From NCBI GenBank assembly GCA_964564905.1, contig CAZMCI010000025.1, positions 1 through 15,600 of the forward strand: a stretch of 15,600 bases of DNA, written 5' to 3'. Positions 1 through 6,558 of the stretch are shown here, piece by piece. Below the pieces are notes generated by a model. The model saw only the letters and a list, made by a program, of their open reading frames with translations. It was not told where the DNA came from and made no database searches. This DNA is from B75-G9 sp964564905 (GTDB lineage: Archaea; Hadarchaeota; Hadarchaeia; Hadarchaeales; Hadarchaeaceae). Both the position numbers and the translations under genes were made by a program. The first letter of the stretch is position 1. Every line of letters starts with the position of its first letter.

Positions 1-747
1 ATATTCATAACTCACCTCCACGGCGATCATTTTCTCGGCTTGGACGGTCTTATCCAGACCATGTCGTTGATGGGTCGCGAGAAAAAACTTGATGTCTACT
101 GTCCGGGCGGGGAAGGCAACAGAATTCGAAATTACCTCGAGATACCTCACTACACGCTCACTTTCGACGTGAACATCCATGAACTTGAAGATGGAGAAGA
201 AGTTCGCCGGAAGGGCTATCGGATTTTAGCTTCAGACGCAGCCCACTCGGTTCGAGCCCTAGCATATGCGCTGATCGAGGATGATCGTCCCGGACGTTTT
301 GATCCGGAGAGAGCTGTGGCTCTTGGAGTCAGACCCGGCCCGGATTTTTCAAGGCTTCAGGCAGGAGAGACCATAACAACAGGAGATGGCAGAAAGGTAA
401 AACCGGAGGACGTGATGGGTCCCCCCCGGCCCGGAAGGAAAGTGGTGTACGTTGGGGATACCAAACCCTCGGAAAAAATAGTGAAACTGGCCAAAAATGC
501 CGATGTGCTCATTCATGAGTGCACACTTTCCGACGAACTCGCAGACAAGGCTGAGGAAAATATGCATTCCACCCCAAGCGGAGCGGCAGATGTCGCAAGA
601 CGCGCCGGAGTGGGGAAGCTCGTGCTCTTTCACATAAGCCCGAGATATGAAGATGAGGAAGTGCTTTTGAGACAGGCGAGACGAATATTTCAAAATACAG
701 TGGTATCCCATGATCTGATGACCATAGATATACCTCTAAAAGGATAA
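1..747 (+). CDS. rnz: Ribonuclease Z (tRNA 3'-end processing endonuclease), 5' partial
   Basis: This metallo-beta-lactamase-fold enzyme cuts precursor tRNAs after the discriminator base to remove 3' trailers. The reading frame is open from base 1, so the start lies outside the window; 248 residues are visible. The zinc-binding motif HLHGDH is at visible residues 5-10, preceded by the usual hydrophobic strand (IFIT). Later zinc ligands and motifs are seen in order: SDAAHSVRALAYAL followed by PGRFD (family motif III region), VYVGDT (Asp ligand), IHECT, MHSTPSGAADVARR (His) and LFHISPRY (final His). RNase Z is about 300 residues with the first His motif near residue 63, so about 60 residues are missing and the C-terminus is complete. 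Nothing suggests a pseudogene. The next gene is convergent, about 100 bases away. Confidence 0.93.
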   Translation: MFITHLHGDHFLGLDGLIQTMSLMGREKKLDVYCPGGEGNRIRNYLEIPHYTLTFDVNIHELEDGEEVRRKGYRILASDAAHSVRALAYALIEDDRPGRFDPERAVALGVRPGPDFSRLQAGETITTGDGRKVKPEDVMGPPRPGRKVVYVGDTKPSEKIVKLAKNADVLIHECTLSDELADKAEENMHSTPSGAADVARRAGVGKLVLFHISPRYEDEEVLLRQARRIFQNTVVSHDLMTIDIPLKG

Positions 748-845
748 CCGGGCTCGGCATGAAGGTTAGCTCATCTCCTATCGCATAACCCTCTTTTCGT
801 CATTGCCCATCTCCCTTTGGACTGAAGAGTTTTCTAATTTTCGGT
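748..845. other. Short convergent intergenic spacer
   Basis: The 98 bases between the RNase Z stop and the stop of the convergent deaminase gene hold pyrimidine-rich stretches (for example CTCTTTTCG and CTCCCTTTGG, then TTTTCTAATTTTCGG) that could act as T-run terminators for the + strand gene. No gene or RNA was recognised. Confidence 0.4.
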
Positions 846-1385
846 TTAACTCTGAAAATATCCACCGGTTTTTTTGGATCGTCTGGCCTCTTTCAGTTTT
901 CTGAGGTACTGTTTGGTATCCTCTTTCACCCAATCAGATACTTTGGTCTTAACTATGCGCCCGTCGGGTCTCATCGTGACTACCTCTTTGATCCCAGCGT
1001 TGATTATCGCCCGTTTGCACCGCTCGCACGGCCTTCCCTCTATGGGTGTACTATCACCAAAGTTCTGTCCGTAAAGATAAAGTGTACCTCCCAACACGCT
1101 TGCCCCATGTCTAGCAGCATTTATTATGCTGTTTTCCTCCGCGTGGACGGCATCGCATGCCTCGTATCCAGAATAGTGCGGAAGGTTTAATTCATCTTTC
1201 AGGCAACCCACATCCATACAGTTGACGACACCCCTCGCGGGCCCGTTGTACCCGGTAGCAACCACGACATCGTTCTTTACAACTATTGCTCCAAACTGTC
1301 GTCGTATACAGGGGGATCTCTGACATACAGATTTTGCTATGCCCAAGTAGTACTCGTCTTTGCTCATCCTGGAATTTTTGCGCAT
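846..1385 (-). CDS. dCMP deaminase-like zinc-dependent cytidine/deoxycytidylate deaminase
   Basis: A zinc hydrolase that probably deaminates dCMP to dUMP, feeding thymidylate synthesis. With the start used here it has 179 residues. The catalytic motif HAEEN is at residues 81-85 (His81 zinc ligand, Glu83 proton shuttle) and PCERC at 119-123 (Cys120 and Cys123 zinc ligands). The N-terminal stretch DEYYLGIAKSV and the GYNGPARG loop are typical of the ComEB/dCMP deaminase family; Cys56 and Cys61 may bind a second, structural zinc. The open frame runs on to 1499, but that would overlap the well-conserved end of nfnB. The ATG at 1385 and the one at 1367 (MSKDEYY) are both possible, and neither has a strong Shine-Dalgarno. 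The gene lies about 50 bases after nfnB on the same strand and may be co-transcribed. Related deaminases acting on other nucleotides cannot be excluded. Confidence 0.85.
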   Translation of the reverse strand: MRKNSRMSKDEYYLGIAKSVCQRSPCIRRQFGAIVVKNDVVVATGYNGPARGVVNCMDVGCLKDELNLPHYSGYEACDAVHAEENSIINAARHGASVLGGTLYLYGQNFGDSTPIEGRPCERCKRAIINAGIKEVVTMRPDGRIVKTKVSDWVKEDTKQYLRKLKEARRSKKTGGYFQS

Positions 1386-1434
1386 TGTCTCAGTGATGAT
1401 GTGGTATAGAAGTTCTAAAACATTTCTGGTGAGG

Positions 1435-2862
1435 TCAGTGATCTTTCGAACTCCGGCCAGAGAGGTACCTGTCGATCGCTTTGGCAGCCTTTTTCCCATC
1501 CCCTATTGCGAGTATCACCGTCGCCGATCCTCGGATGATGTCACCTCCGGCAAAAATTCCCTCTTTGCTAGTCGCGCACGTCTCATCATCAACGACAAAA
1601 TATCCCCGTTTGTCCGTCCGAACATCGGTGGCACTCCTGCTTACGAGGGGGTTTGCTGTAGTTCCGATGGCGTTAATGACCATATCCACCTGCATTATAA
1701 AGTTGGAACCCTCGATGGCTATGGGCTTTCTTCTTCCCGATTCATCTGGCTCTCCCAGTTTCATTTTAACACATTCCATCCCTACGACATTTCCTTTGGC
1801 ATCGCCCAGCACTCTGACGGGGAGCGTGAGAAAATCAAACTGTACTCCCTCTTCCTCCGCTCGGACGATTTCTTCTAATCTGGCTGGTGCTTCTTCCCTC
1901 GTCCTCCTGTACACCACGTGCACCTCTCCAGCACCGAGTCGCAGGGCAGTCCTCGCCACATCCATCGCGACGTTTCCCGCACCGATGACGGCTACCTTTT
2001 TTCCTATTTTGATAGGGGTATCAAATTCTGGAAATCTGTACGCCGACATGAGATTACAGCGCGTCAGGAATTCGTTGGCGGAATACACATCGTTTAGGTT
2101 CTCACCGGGAATGTTCAGGAACTGAGGCGCACCAGCTCCGTTGGCGAGAAACACGGCGTCGAACTCATCTCTCAATTCATCGACGCCCTTGGTGAGTCCA
2201 ATCACGATATTCGTCTTTATCTCCACACCCAATTTTTTGATCTTTTCCAGCTCGTGTTCCACAATACGCTTCGGAAGCCTGAATTCAGGTATGCCATATG
2301 TGAGGACACCGCCTGCTTTATGGAGCGCCTCGAATATGGTCACATCATGACCCATCTTCGCCAGATCGGCTGCACACGTGAGACCAGCTGGACCGGATCC
2401 GACCACTGCAACCCGTTTGCCACTCTTTTTCACCCTTTCGTGTTTTTTTTCCACGTTATGTTTCATTGCCCAGTCCGCTACAAAACGTTCCAGGTTCCCT
2501 ATGGCTATTGGCTTGCCCCGCTTGCTGAGGACACATGCCATCTGGCACTGGCTCTCCTGGGGACAAACCCTGCCACACACGGCGGGAAGACTGTTCGTTT
2601 TTAGTATCTCAAGATAAGCCCCGGCAAAATCCTCATCCACTATCTTGCGGATGAAGTCAGGGATACGTACTTCTGCCGGACATCCGTTAACACATGATGG
2701 CGGATCGCACTGGAGACACCTCTGAGCCTCGTAGATGGCATCCTCTTTAGAGTATCCGAGTGGAACCTCATCAAAATTCCGGACCCTCTCCTTGACCTCC
2801 TGCTCTGGCATGGGGCGCGGTGACCTGCTCATCCTCTCTTTTATGGGTATCATCTCGGCCAT
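1435..2862 (-). CDS. nfnB: NADPH-binding large subunit of Nfn/sulfide dehydrogenase (glutamate synthase small-subunit homologue)
   Basis: This is the large, FAD and NADP(H)-binding subunit of an NADH-dependent reduced ferredoxin:NADP oxidoreductase, called sulfide dehydrogenase alpha (SudA) or FNOR in Thermococcales. It resembles GltD and is often annotated as the glutamate synthase small chain. The 475 residues show two N-terminal iron-sulfur cysteine groups (Cys49, 52, 57, 61 and Cys96, 100, 106, 110), an FAD dinucleotide fold at 155-160 (GSGPAG), an NADP fold at 294-301 (GAGNVAMD), and the C-terminal FAD-contact block FAGGDIIRG...ILAIGDGKKAAKAI. A GAAGGTC segment before the ATG may serve as ribosome-binding site. 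It lies 3 bases after nfnA, so the two are surely co-expressed. That partner favours Nfn/Sud over a true GltD. Family knowledge suggests cytoplasmic flavin-based electron bifurcation between NAD(H), NADP(H) and ferredoxin; the direction in vivo is not visible. Confidence 0.9.
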   Translation of the reverse strand: MAEMIPIKERMSRSPRPMPEQEVKERVRNFDEVPLGYSKEDAIYEAQRCLQCDPPSCVNGCPAEVRIPDFIRKIVDEDFAGAYLEILKTNSLPAVCGRVCPQESQCQMACVLSKRGKPIAIGNLERFVADWAMKHNVEKKHERVKKSGKRVAVVGSGPAGLTCAADLAKMGHDVTIFEALHKAGGVLTYGIPEFRLPKRIVEHELEKIKKLGVEIKTNIVIGLTKGVDELRDEFDAVFLANGAGAPQFLNIPGENLNDVYSANEFLTRCNLMSAYRFPEFDTPIKIGKKVAVIGAGNVAMDVARTALRLGAGEVHVVYRRTREEAPARLEEIVRAEEEGVQFDFLTLPVRVLGDAKGNVVGMECVKMKLGEPDESGRRKPIAIEGSNFIMQVDMVINAIGTTANPLVSRSATDVRTDKRGYFVVDDETCATSKEGIFAGGDIIRGSATVILAIGDGKKAAKAIDRYLSGRSSKDH

Positions 2863-2865
2863 CGT

Positions 2866-3708
2866 TCACGACCTTCTTTTGTGAAGTTCAAACGCAAGCT
2901 GCTCCTGTGCTCTATAACGATTTAACCTATTCAGAAATTCGTCCCAGTCCACCAGGTGTCCGTTGAACTCGGGTCCATCGACACAGGTAAACTTGGTCTT
3001 GCCGTCCACGGTAACCCTACAGGCGCCACACATCCCCGTTCCATCCACCATTATAGCGTTCAAGCTGACGATGGTCTCCACGTTGTATGGCCTCGTGACA
3101 TCACAGGCAACTTTCATCATTATGGCTGGACCCACCACCCAAACTTTTTTCACGTCTTCCTCCTCTAAGACTTCCCGCAGAGCCTCCGTCACGAATCCCC
3201 TTTTCCCATAGCTTCCATCATCGGTTGTGACCACCACCTTGGCAGAAACACTCCTCATCTCTTCTTCCATGATTACCAAATTTCTAGTCCTCGCGCCGAT
3301 TATGGAGATGACCCGATTGCCGGCTTTGTCCAGCGCCCGAGCTATTGGATAAATGGAAGCAATGCCCGTGCCGCCCCCTACCACGACCACCGTTCCGTAC
3401 TTGTCGATTTTCGATGGTCTGCCCAGCGGACCTACAAAGGAGTATAGGGAATCTCCCACCTTCATCGTTGATAGCTCGGCAGTGGTCTTACCGACCACCT
3501 GAAAAACCATGCGTACGATCCCCCTCTTTGGATCATGATCAGCTATCGTTATTGGGATCCTCTCCCCCTTCTCTCCAGTCATAAGGATCACGAACTGTCC
3601 TGGCTTGGCCTTCTCAGCCGCCAAAGGTGCCTCAACGTCCATCAGAAATATTCCGGGAGCCAGTTCTTCCTTGTAGATTATCCTGTTCGTCGGGATCCCT
3701 CCTATCAC
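2866..3708 (-). CDS. nfnA: Small subunit of Nfn/sulfide dehydrogenase (FAD/NAD-binding [2Fe-2S] protein)
   Basis: Partner of nfnB, equivalent to SudB and related to PyrK of dihydroorotate dehydrogenase. It carries an FAD domain (RIPITIADHD motif), an NAD-binding domain starting at GGGTGIASIYPIA, and a C-terminal [2Fe-2S] site: Asp222, Cys227, Cys230 and Cys242 (MVDGTGMCGAC then CVDGPEF). An Asp plus three Cys is the unusual ligand set known for Pyrococcus sulfide dehydrogenase, which supports this assignment over PyrK. The N-terminus is odd. The only standard in-frame start is GTG at 3706-3708, giving MIGGIPTNRIIYKEE. Codons 3-5 of that frame read AGGAGGGATCC, a strong Shine-Dalgarno, seven bases before an ACG codon (3688-3690) that stands where related proteins begin. 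Translation may start at either place. The length of 280 (or 274) residues is normal. Confidence 0.9.
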   Translation of the reverse strand: MIGGIPTNRIIYKEELAPGIFLMDVEAPLAAEKAKPGQFVILMTGEKGERIPITIADHDPKRGIVRMVFQVVGKTTAELSTMKVGDSLYSFVGPLGRPSKIDKYGTVVVVGGGTGIASIYPIARALDKAGNRVISIIGARTRNLVIMEEEMRSVSAKVVVTTDDGSYGKRGFVTEALREVLEEEDVKKVWVVGPAIMMKVACDVTRPYNVETIVSLNAIMVDGTGMCGACRVTVDGKTKFTCVDGPEFNGHLVDWDEFLNRLNRYRAQEQLAFELHKRRS

Positions 3709-3828
3709 TAAAATTTTTCAGCTTCTAATACATGTTAGTCTTCGGCTTCCAGCCACGGGCGCTGGATTGCATGACGTCAGGTCAAATTTTTCAGATGACA
3801 GGGGTATAACCTGAGAGTGCTTCGCGTA
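3709..3828. promoter_or_regulatory. Spacer with candidate hairpin, palindrome and repeat upstream of nfnA
   Basis: These 120 bases separate UPF0201 from nfnA on the - strand. They contain an 11-base direct repeat AAATTTTTCAG (3711-3721 and 3784-3794), a perfect 8-base palindrome TGACGTCA (3772-3779), and a hairpin TCCAGC-(7 bases)-GCTGGA (3748-3766). On the - strand TGTATTAG (3725-3732) could be a weak TATA box. The hairpin could end UPF0201 transcripts or sit in an nfn leader. No coding potential was seen. Confidence 0.4.
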
Positions 3829-4251
3829 TCATTGTTGGTTTTTTTCGCGGTATTCTATCTCTCTGATCGGTCTGCCATCTCGGGTCTTGGGAGCGAGATA
3901 ATCGATCAGGTAATCCAGGTCCGGCGCTTCGAGCGTTACCGATATCGGTCCGAGCGGTGCTTCCCCGTCAGTGAAGCTGACCCTGCCCACGAACGCCGCC
4001 TGTTTGTTGAGCATGAACCGGGTGATATTCTCTCTCCTCTTCGCCAGTAGGACAGAACGAGCTGAATCCAGTATGGCCTGCTGCCGGAACAGTTGATGCA
4101 GCCGGGAGAGGGCATTCACATCCGTGGACTCACCGACCAAGTTTTCCCCAACCAGCTCCAGCGAGACAGTGGGGAATATCTTTTTTACCGCGGTTTCGAG
4201 TTTTGTTCGATCTTCGGTGGGTTTCATCCCCACTTTTACCCGTAGTTTCAA
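3829..4251 (-). CDS. UPF0201 family protein (putative RNA-binding)
   Basis: The 140-residue product matches the archaeal UPF0201 family in length and pattern: an N-terminal strand MKLRVKV followed by PTED, a helix with LFRQQAILDSAR, then FMLNKQAAFVGRVSF and a C-terminal ISVTLEAPDLDYLIDYLAP(K)TRDGRPI. The family has been proposed to bind RNA because of ribosomal L5-like folding; its cellular role is unknown. The start is TTG at 4249-4251, whose bases overlap the UPF0200 stop as TTGA; GGTGA about six bases upstream can serve as the ribosome-binding site. It is the last gene of the RAM-UPF0200-UPF0201 operon. Some archaea carry UPF0200 and UPF0201 as one fused protein, which supports a functional link between them. 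Confidence 0.85.
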   Translation of the reverse strand: MKLRVKVGMKPTEDRTKLETAVKKIFPTVSLELVGENLVGESTDVNALSRLHQLFRQQAILDSARSVLLAKRRENITRFMLNKQAAFVGRVSFTDGEAPLGPISVTLEAPDLDYLIDYLAPKTRDGRPIREIEYREKNQQ

Positions 4252-4814
4252 ACGTGCTCACCAACAACCTTTTTGTACACTCCAACCGCCCGCTCACGGA
4301 GTTCCTCGAGCGTCCCCTCGTTCACTATTGTAAAGTCCGCACTTTTCATCGCCCCCTCGAGACCCCAGCTTTCCTCCCTCCGATCCTTCATCACGAATTT
4401 TTCCATCGTGCTCGCATCGTCTGCACGTCTCCTGGAAGCGATACGAGAATAGCGGATTTTTTCCCCGCACTGTACGGCAATCAGATAAAAATCCCTGTGA
4501 AACATCCGACGAAACTCCTTCACCTCCGCTTCGCTTCGGATTCCATCGACCACCACAGCTGGCTTGTCCTTTCCAACTCGTTTGATGAGTGGGATGCAGA
4601 GTTTGGCCACGGCTCCCTGCCCCAGACGCTCCCGTAGCTCGCCAGCGACCCTAGCCACGTTTTCCTCTGTAACCTCCTGCCCCCGGCGTTTGACCTCATT
4701 CCAGACCAGGTCCCCCATGCGCACGCACGGGACACCCAATTCAGAGATAGTTTTGGCCACCTCTGTTTTCCCGGATCCCTGAGGCCCAACTATGCCGATC
4801 ACTTTCAGGGCCAT
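4248..4814 (-). CDS. UPF0200 family P-loop nucleotide kinase-like protein
   Basis: A 188-residue P-loop protein of the archaeal UPF0200 family, similar to dephospho-CoA kinases and small nucleotide kinases. The Walker A motif GPQGSGKT lies near the N-terminus after the strand LKVIGIV. A Walker B-like strand follows (AVVVDGIRSEAEV), then a lid-like basic region (SRIASRRRADDAS), and DFTIVNEGTLEEL near the end, the pattern of kinases with a C-terminal nucleotide-base pocket. The substrate is not established. The stop of the preceding RAM gene overlaps the ATG (4812-4814) as TGATG; a GTG one codon upstream (4815-4817) is an alternative start. Its own stop overlaps the UPF0201 TTG by four bases. 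This tight packing implies translational coupling of all three genes. Confidence 0.87.
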   Translation of the reverse strand: MALKVIGIVGPQGSGKTEVAKTISELGVPCVRMGDLVWNEVKRRGQEVTEENVARVAGELRERLGQGAVAKLCIPLIKRVGKDKPAVVVDGIRSEAEVKEFRRMFHRDFYLIAVQCGEKIRYSRIASRRRADDASTMEKFVMKDRREESWGLEGAMKSADFTIVNEGTLEELRERAVGVYKKVVGEHV

Positions 4815-5047
4815 CACAATTCGACCACAATTAGAGTGGTAGTATTCGTAACCCCTGGAATGCTGCGTATGTCTCCAAAGATCGATTTGGTCAGCTTTTC
4901 CAGCGAGTCGACCTCTATCTGGGCTACTATGTCATACGGACCTGCGACAGCTTCTGCCTTCTTTACACCATCCAGGGCCTTGACTTTTTTAAACACCTCT
5001 GCAGTCTTTCCGGGTTCCGAGGATATCAAACTATATGCACTTACCAT
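4814..5047 (-). CDS. Stand-alone Lrp/AsnC ligand-binding (RAM) domain protein
   Basis: A 77-residue protein consisting only of the RAM (ACT-like) domain of Lrp/AsnC regulators, without the DNA-binding HTH. It shows the expected beta-alpha-beta order: MVSAYSLISSEPGKTAEVFKKV, then VKKAEAVAGPYDIVAQIEV, then SIPGVTNTTTLIVVEL. Such proteins form oligomers that bind amino acids or similar small effectors and may pair with full-length Lrp proteins. The frame extends to 5146, but the ATG at 5045-5047 is preceded by a near-perfect Shine-Dalgarno GGAGGTG (5053-5059) at five bases, so the shorter form is chosen. It heads the operon with UPF0200 and UPF0201, and a homologue lies at 15114-15341. Confidence 0.88.
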   Translation of the reverse strand: MVSAYSLISSEPGKTAEVFKKVKALDGVKKAEAVAGPYDIVAQIEVDSLEKLTKSIFGDIRSIPGVTNTTTLIVVEL

Positions 5048-5052
5048 CTTGG

Positions 5053-5059
5053 CACCTCC
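5053..5059 (-). promoter_or_regulatory. Shine-Dalgarno GGAGGTG deciding the RAM gene start
   Basis: GGAGGTG on the - strand, followed by CCAAG and the ATG at 5047. The match to the archaeal 16S tail is nearly complete and the spacing of five is ideal. It lies inside the longer open frame and so argues against the upstream in-frame ATG at 5062. Confidence 0.8.
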
Positions 5060-5079
5060 CATACTCCTCTCAGCCGCAT

Positions 5080-5099
5080 CTTTAAAACATTTTTTAAAC
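5080..5099. promoter_or_regulatory. Divergent TATA region between the RAM operon and the pilin-like pair
   Basis: Two T/A blocks (CTTTAAAA at 5080-5087 and TTTTTAAAC at 5091-5099) sit between divergent genes. On the + strand TTTAAA is centred 26 bases before the ATG at 5122, the spacing expected for a leaderless archaeal transcript. On the - strand the same block would start transcription near 5069, just upstream of the Shine-Dalgarno of the RAM gene. The two operons may therefore share or compete for this region. Confidence 0.55.
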
Positions 5100-5121
5100 A
5101 GGGACTTATACCTCTGATACG

Positions 5122-5487
5122 ATGGGCGCTCTGAATTATCTCGCATACACCATATTTGCCGTGCTTTTCATATCGATAGGAGTTGCCATGTATGCCGAGT
5201 ATCAACGAGGATCCGCCGAACAGGAGTTCAGGCTCAAGGCGGAGGAGCTCGCGGAGCAGATCCAAGAGCTGAGGGGTCAGAGTCCTGGAAGTATCTGGTA
5301 TTTTGACATCTCAGTACCATCGAATTGTGAACTTGGATTTGCTGATAATGCTATCCTCATCTCAATTGGGGAATGGTCTGAAAACATCCAAGTCGGCGTC
5401 CGCGTGAACGGAGAAAATTTTACTTCGCAAGACCTGTGCCTCAAACTCACACGAACGGAAGATGGAGTCGATATAACCGTGGTGTGA
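5122..5487 (+). CDS. Small membrane-anchored pilin-like protein, function unknown
   Basis: The 121-residue product has a hydrophobic segment at residues 7-25, then a charged helix (residues 29-52, AEQEFRLKAEELAEQIQELRG) and a beta-rich remainder. This is the layout of archaeal type IV pilin-like and minor pilin proteins: an N-terminal membrane helix leading into an extracellular domain. Two cysteines (Cys69, Cys106) could form a disulfide, and N99-F-T is a possible glycosylation sequon. No class III (FlaK/PibD) cleavage motif with basic residues before the hydrophobic stretch is visible, so it may stay as an uncleaved anchor. I do not recognise the family. The start is probably leaderless. 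The next gene, 18 bases downstream, has the same plan, so the two probably act together at the cell surface. Confidence 0.78.
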   Translation: MGALNYLAYTIFAVLFISIGVAMYAEYQRGSAEQEFRLKAEELAEQIQELRGQSPGSIWYFDISVPSNCELGFADNAILISIGEWSENIQVGVRVNGENFTSQDLCLKLTRTEDGVDITVV

Positions 5488-5492
5488 GGATC

Positions 5493-5500
5493 GGAGGAGG
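5493..5500 (+). promoter_or_regulatory. Ribosome-binding site GGAGGAGG for the second pilin-like gene
   Basis: GGAGGAGG lies five bases before the ATG at 5506 and fixes that start. It contrasts with the leaderless first gene and supports one transcript covering both genes. Confidence 0.75.
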
Positions 5501-5505
5501 ACTTT

Positions 5506-6555
5506 ATGGACCCCAAAAGCACATCCTCGATCCCCCTGATCGTCCTCTTCGGAGTCATCCTCGCGTTTCTGATGGCCCTTATCTTCATCACCCTCTATAC
5601 CCGCCAGCTCGAGATTCGAATCGATGAGCAGGCGGAGGCCCTCGCGAACGACCTGGCCCAGACCGCGTTTACCTCCCTCTCCGGAGGACAGCCAATGGTC
5701 GAACTTCCACCTGATGTGGGGGGAAGCCCATACGAGATAGAGGTTCAGACGGGCGATGGCAGCAGCGTCTTCGTGGTAAAAATCACCGGGGGACAGATGT
5801 CCGGCACCAGTTATAACGCGATAGTGAACGCGGTCGTGGTGATCGACAACGGGGAGTTTCAGCCCGGGGGAACGGTATACTTCAGGGAAAACCACGGGCA
5901 GATCATCATGAGTGCGGCACCCATTGAAAACCTCCTCCAGCCAGGGGGAAACATCTACCCCACAGGAGAACCACCGGGCTTTTACTATTTTGCCAAAAAA
6001 AATCCAAAGATAGCCACCGCGATCATCGCGGGGTACTTCTTCGCGCTTGAGAACCATCTCGGGTGTTGTGTGAGCGCATATAAATGCGAAGACAACGGGA
6101 TTCTCGTTCAGATCTCCTCTTCCAACGGTGAAAAACTCTTCGGAGTCAGCGTCGCCGGATATGAGAACAACGAAGATGTGGGACTGGTCGACAATGCCTG
6201 GATAGTGAGCGAGGTATCCGAAACAGAAAATCTGACCTCCTCCTCTCCGGTTACAGAAAACGTTGAAAATGCCTATATCACAGGATGGATTTACTCTCCC
6301 TCCCAGGTCTTGGAAGACCTGCGGTCCAGAACCTGGAAACGACAATCGGACAACGCGGCGGTTGTGATACCACCGGAGGCCGTCATCAGCGCTTCCGCAG
6401 CTACGACAAATGTCTCAACCTACATGACTTGGAGAGTGGAGTGGGAAAAAGACACTCATTATGTCATTTATTACAGGGCAATGCCGTGGTGGGAAAACGA
6501 CGACACACCCGGATTCGTGTTTCAATCCGAACCAAAGCTCAGGCCAGCGGTGTGA
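5506..6555 (+). CDS. Large membrane-anchored pilin-like surface protein, function unknown
   Basis: A 349-residue protein with one N-terminal membrane segment (residues 9-31) after a short polar start (MDPKSTSS). An amphipathic helix follows (33-58, RIDEQAEALANDLAQTAF), then a short Gly/Pro stretch ending PPDVGGSPYEIEV (68-80), and IDNGEFQPGGTVYFREN (113-129). These last two phrases resemble the first strands of archaeal pilin-like extracellular proteins. The rest is beta-rich and rich in aromatic residues, with a cysteine cluster (Cys187, Cys188, Cys194) and no further membrane segment. The predicted topology is an inner anchor with most of the chain outside. No ATPase, TadC-like membrane protein or prepilin peptidase is nearby, so assembly into a pilus is unproven. 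Its stop is three bases from the stop of convergent moeA. A long antisense frame across it is judged a shadow. Confidence 0.8.
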   Translation: MDPKSTSSIPLIVLFGVILAFLMALIFITLYTRQLEIRIDEQAEALANDLAQTAFTSLSGGQPMVELPPDVGGSPYEIEVQTGDGSSVFVVKITGGQMSGTSYNAIVNAVVVIDNGEFQPGGTVYFRENHGQIIMSAAPIENLLQPGGNIYPTGEPPGFYYFAKKNPKIATAIIAGYFFALENHLGCCVSAYKCEDNGILVQISSSNGEKLFGVSVAGYENNEDVGLVDNAWIVSEVSETENLTSSSPVTENVENAYITGWIYSPSQVLEDLRSRTWKRQSDNAAVVIPPEAVISASAATTNVSTYMTWRVEWEKDTHYVIYYRAMPWWENDDTPGFVFQSEPKLRPAV

Positions 6556-6558
6556 ATT

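Noticed and set aside
1386..1499. Longer N-terminus for the deaminase
   Set aside because: It would overlap the conserved nfnB C-terminus by 65 bases and adds residues not seen in the family.
1360..2125. Open frames of 172 and 214 codons on the + strand
   Set aside because: They are antisense to nfnB, whose motifs are unambiguous, and their translations show no family features.
1435..2862. Glutamate synthase small subunit (GltD) as the function of nfnB
   Set aside because: The directly adjoining SudB/NfnA-type partner with an Asp-Cys3 cluster motif points to Nfn/sulfide dehydrogenase instead.
5048..5146. Longer N-terminus for the first RAM protein
   Set aside because: The added 33 residues are translated from the promoter and Shine-Dalgarno region; the short form has a near-perfect ribosome-binding site.
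5362..6345. A 327-codon open frame on the - strand
   Set aside because: It lies entirely opposite the pilin-like genes, which have a ribosome-binding site, membrane helices and sensible composition. The antisense product has no recognisable domain.
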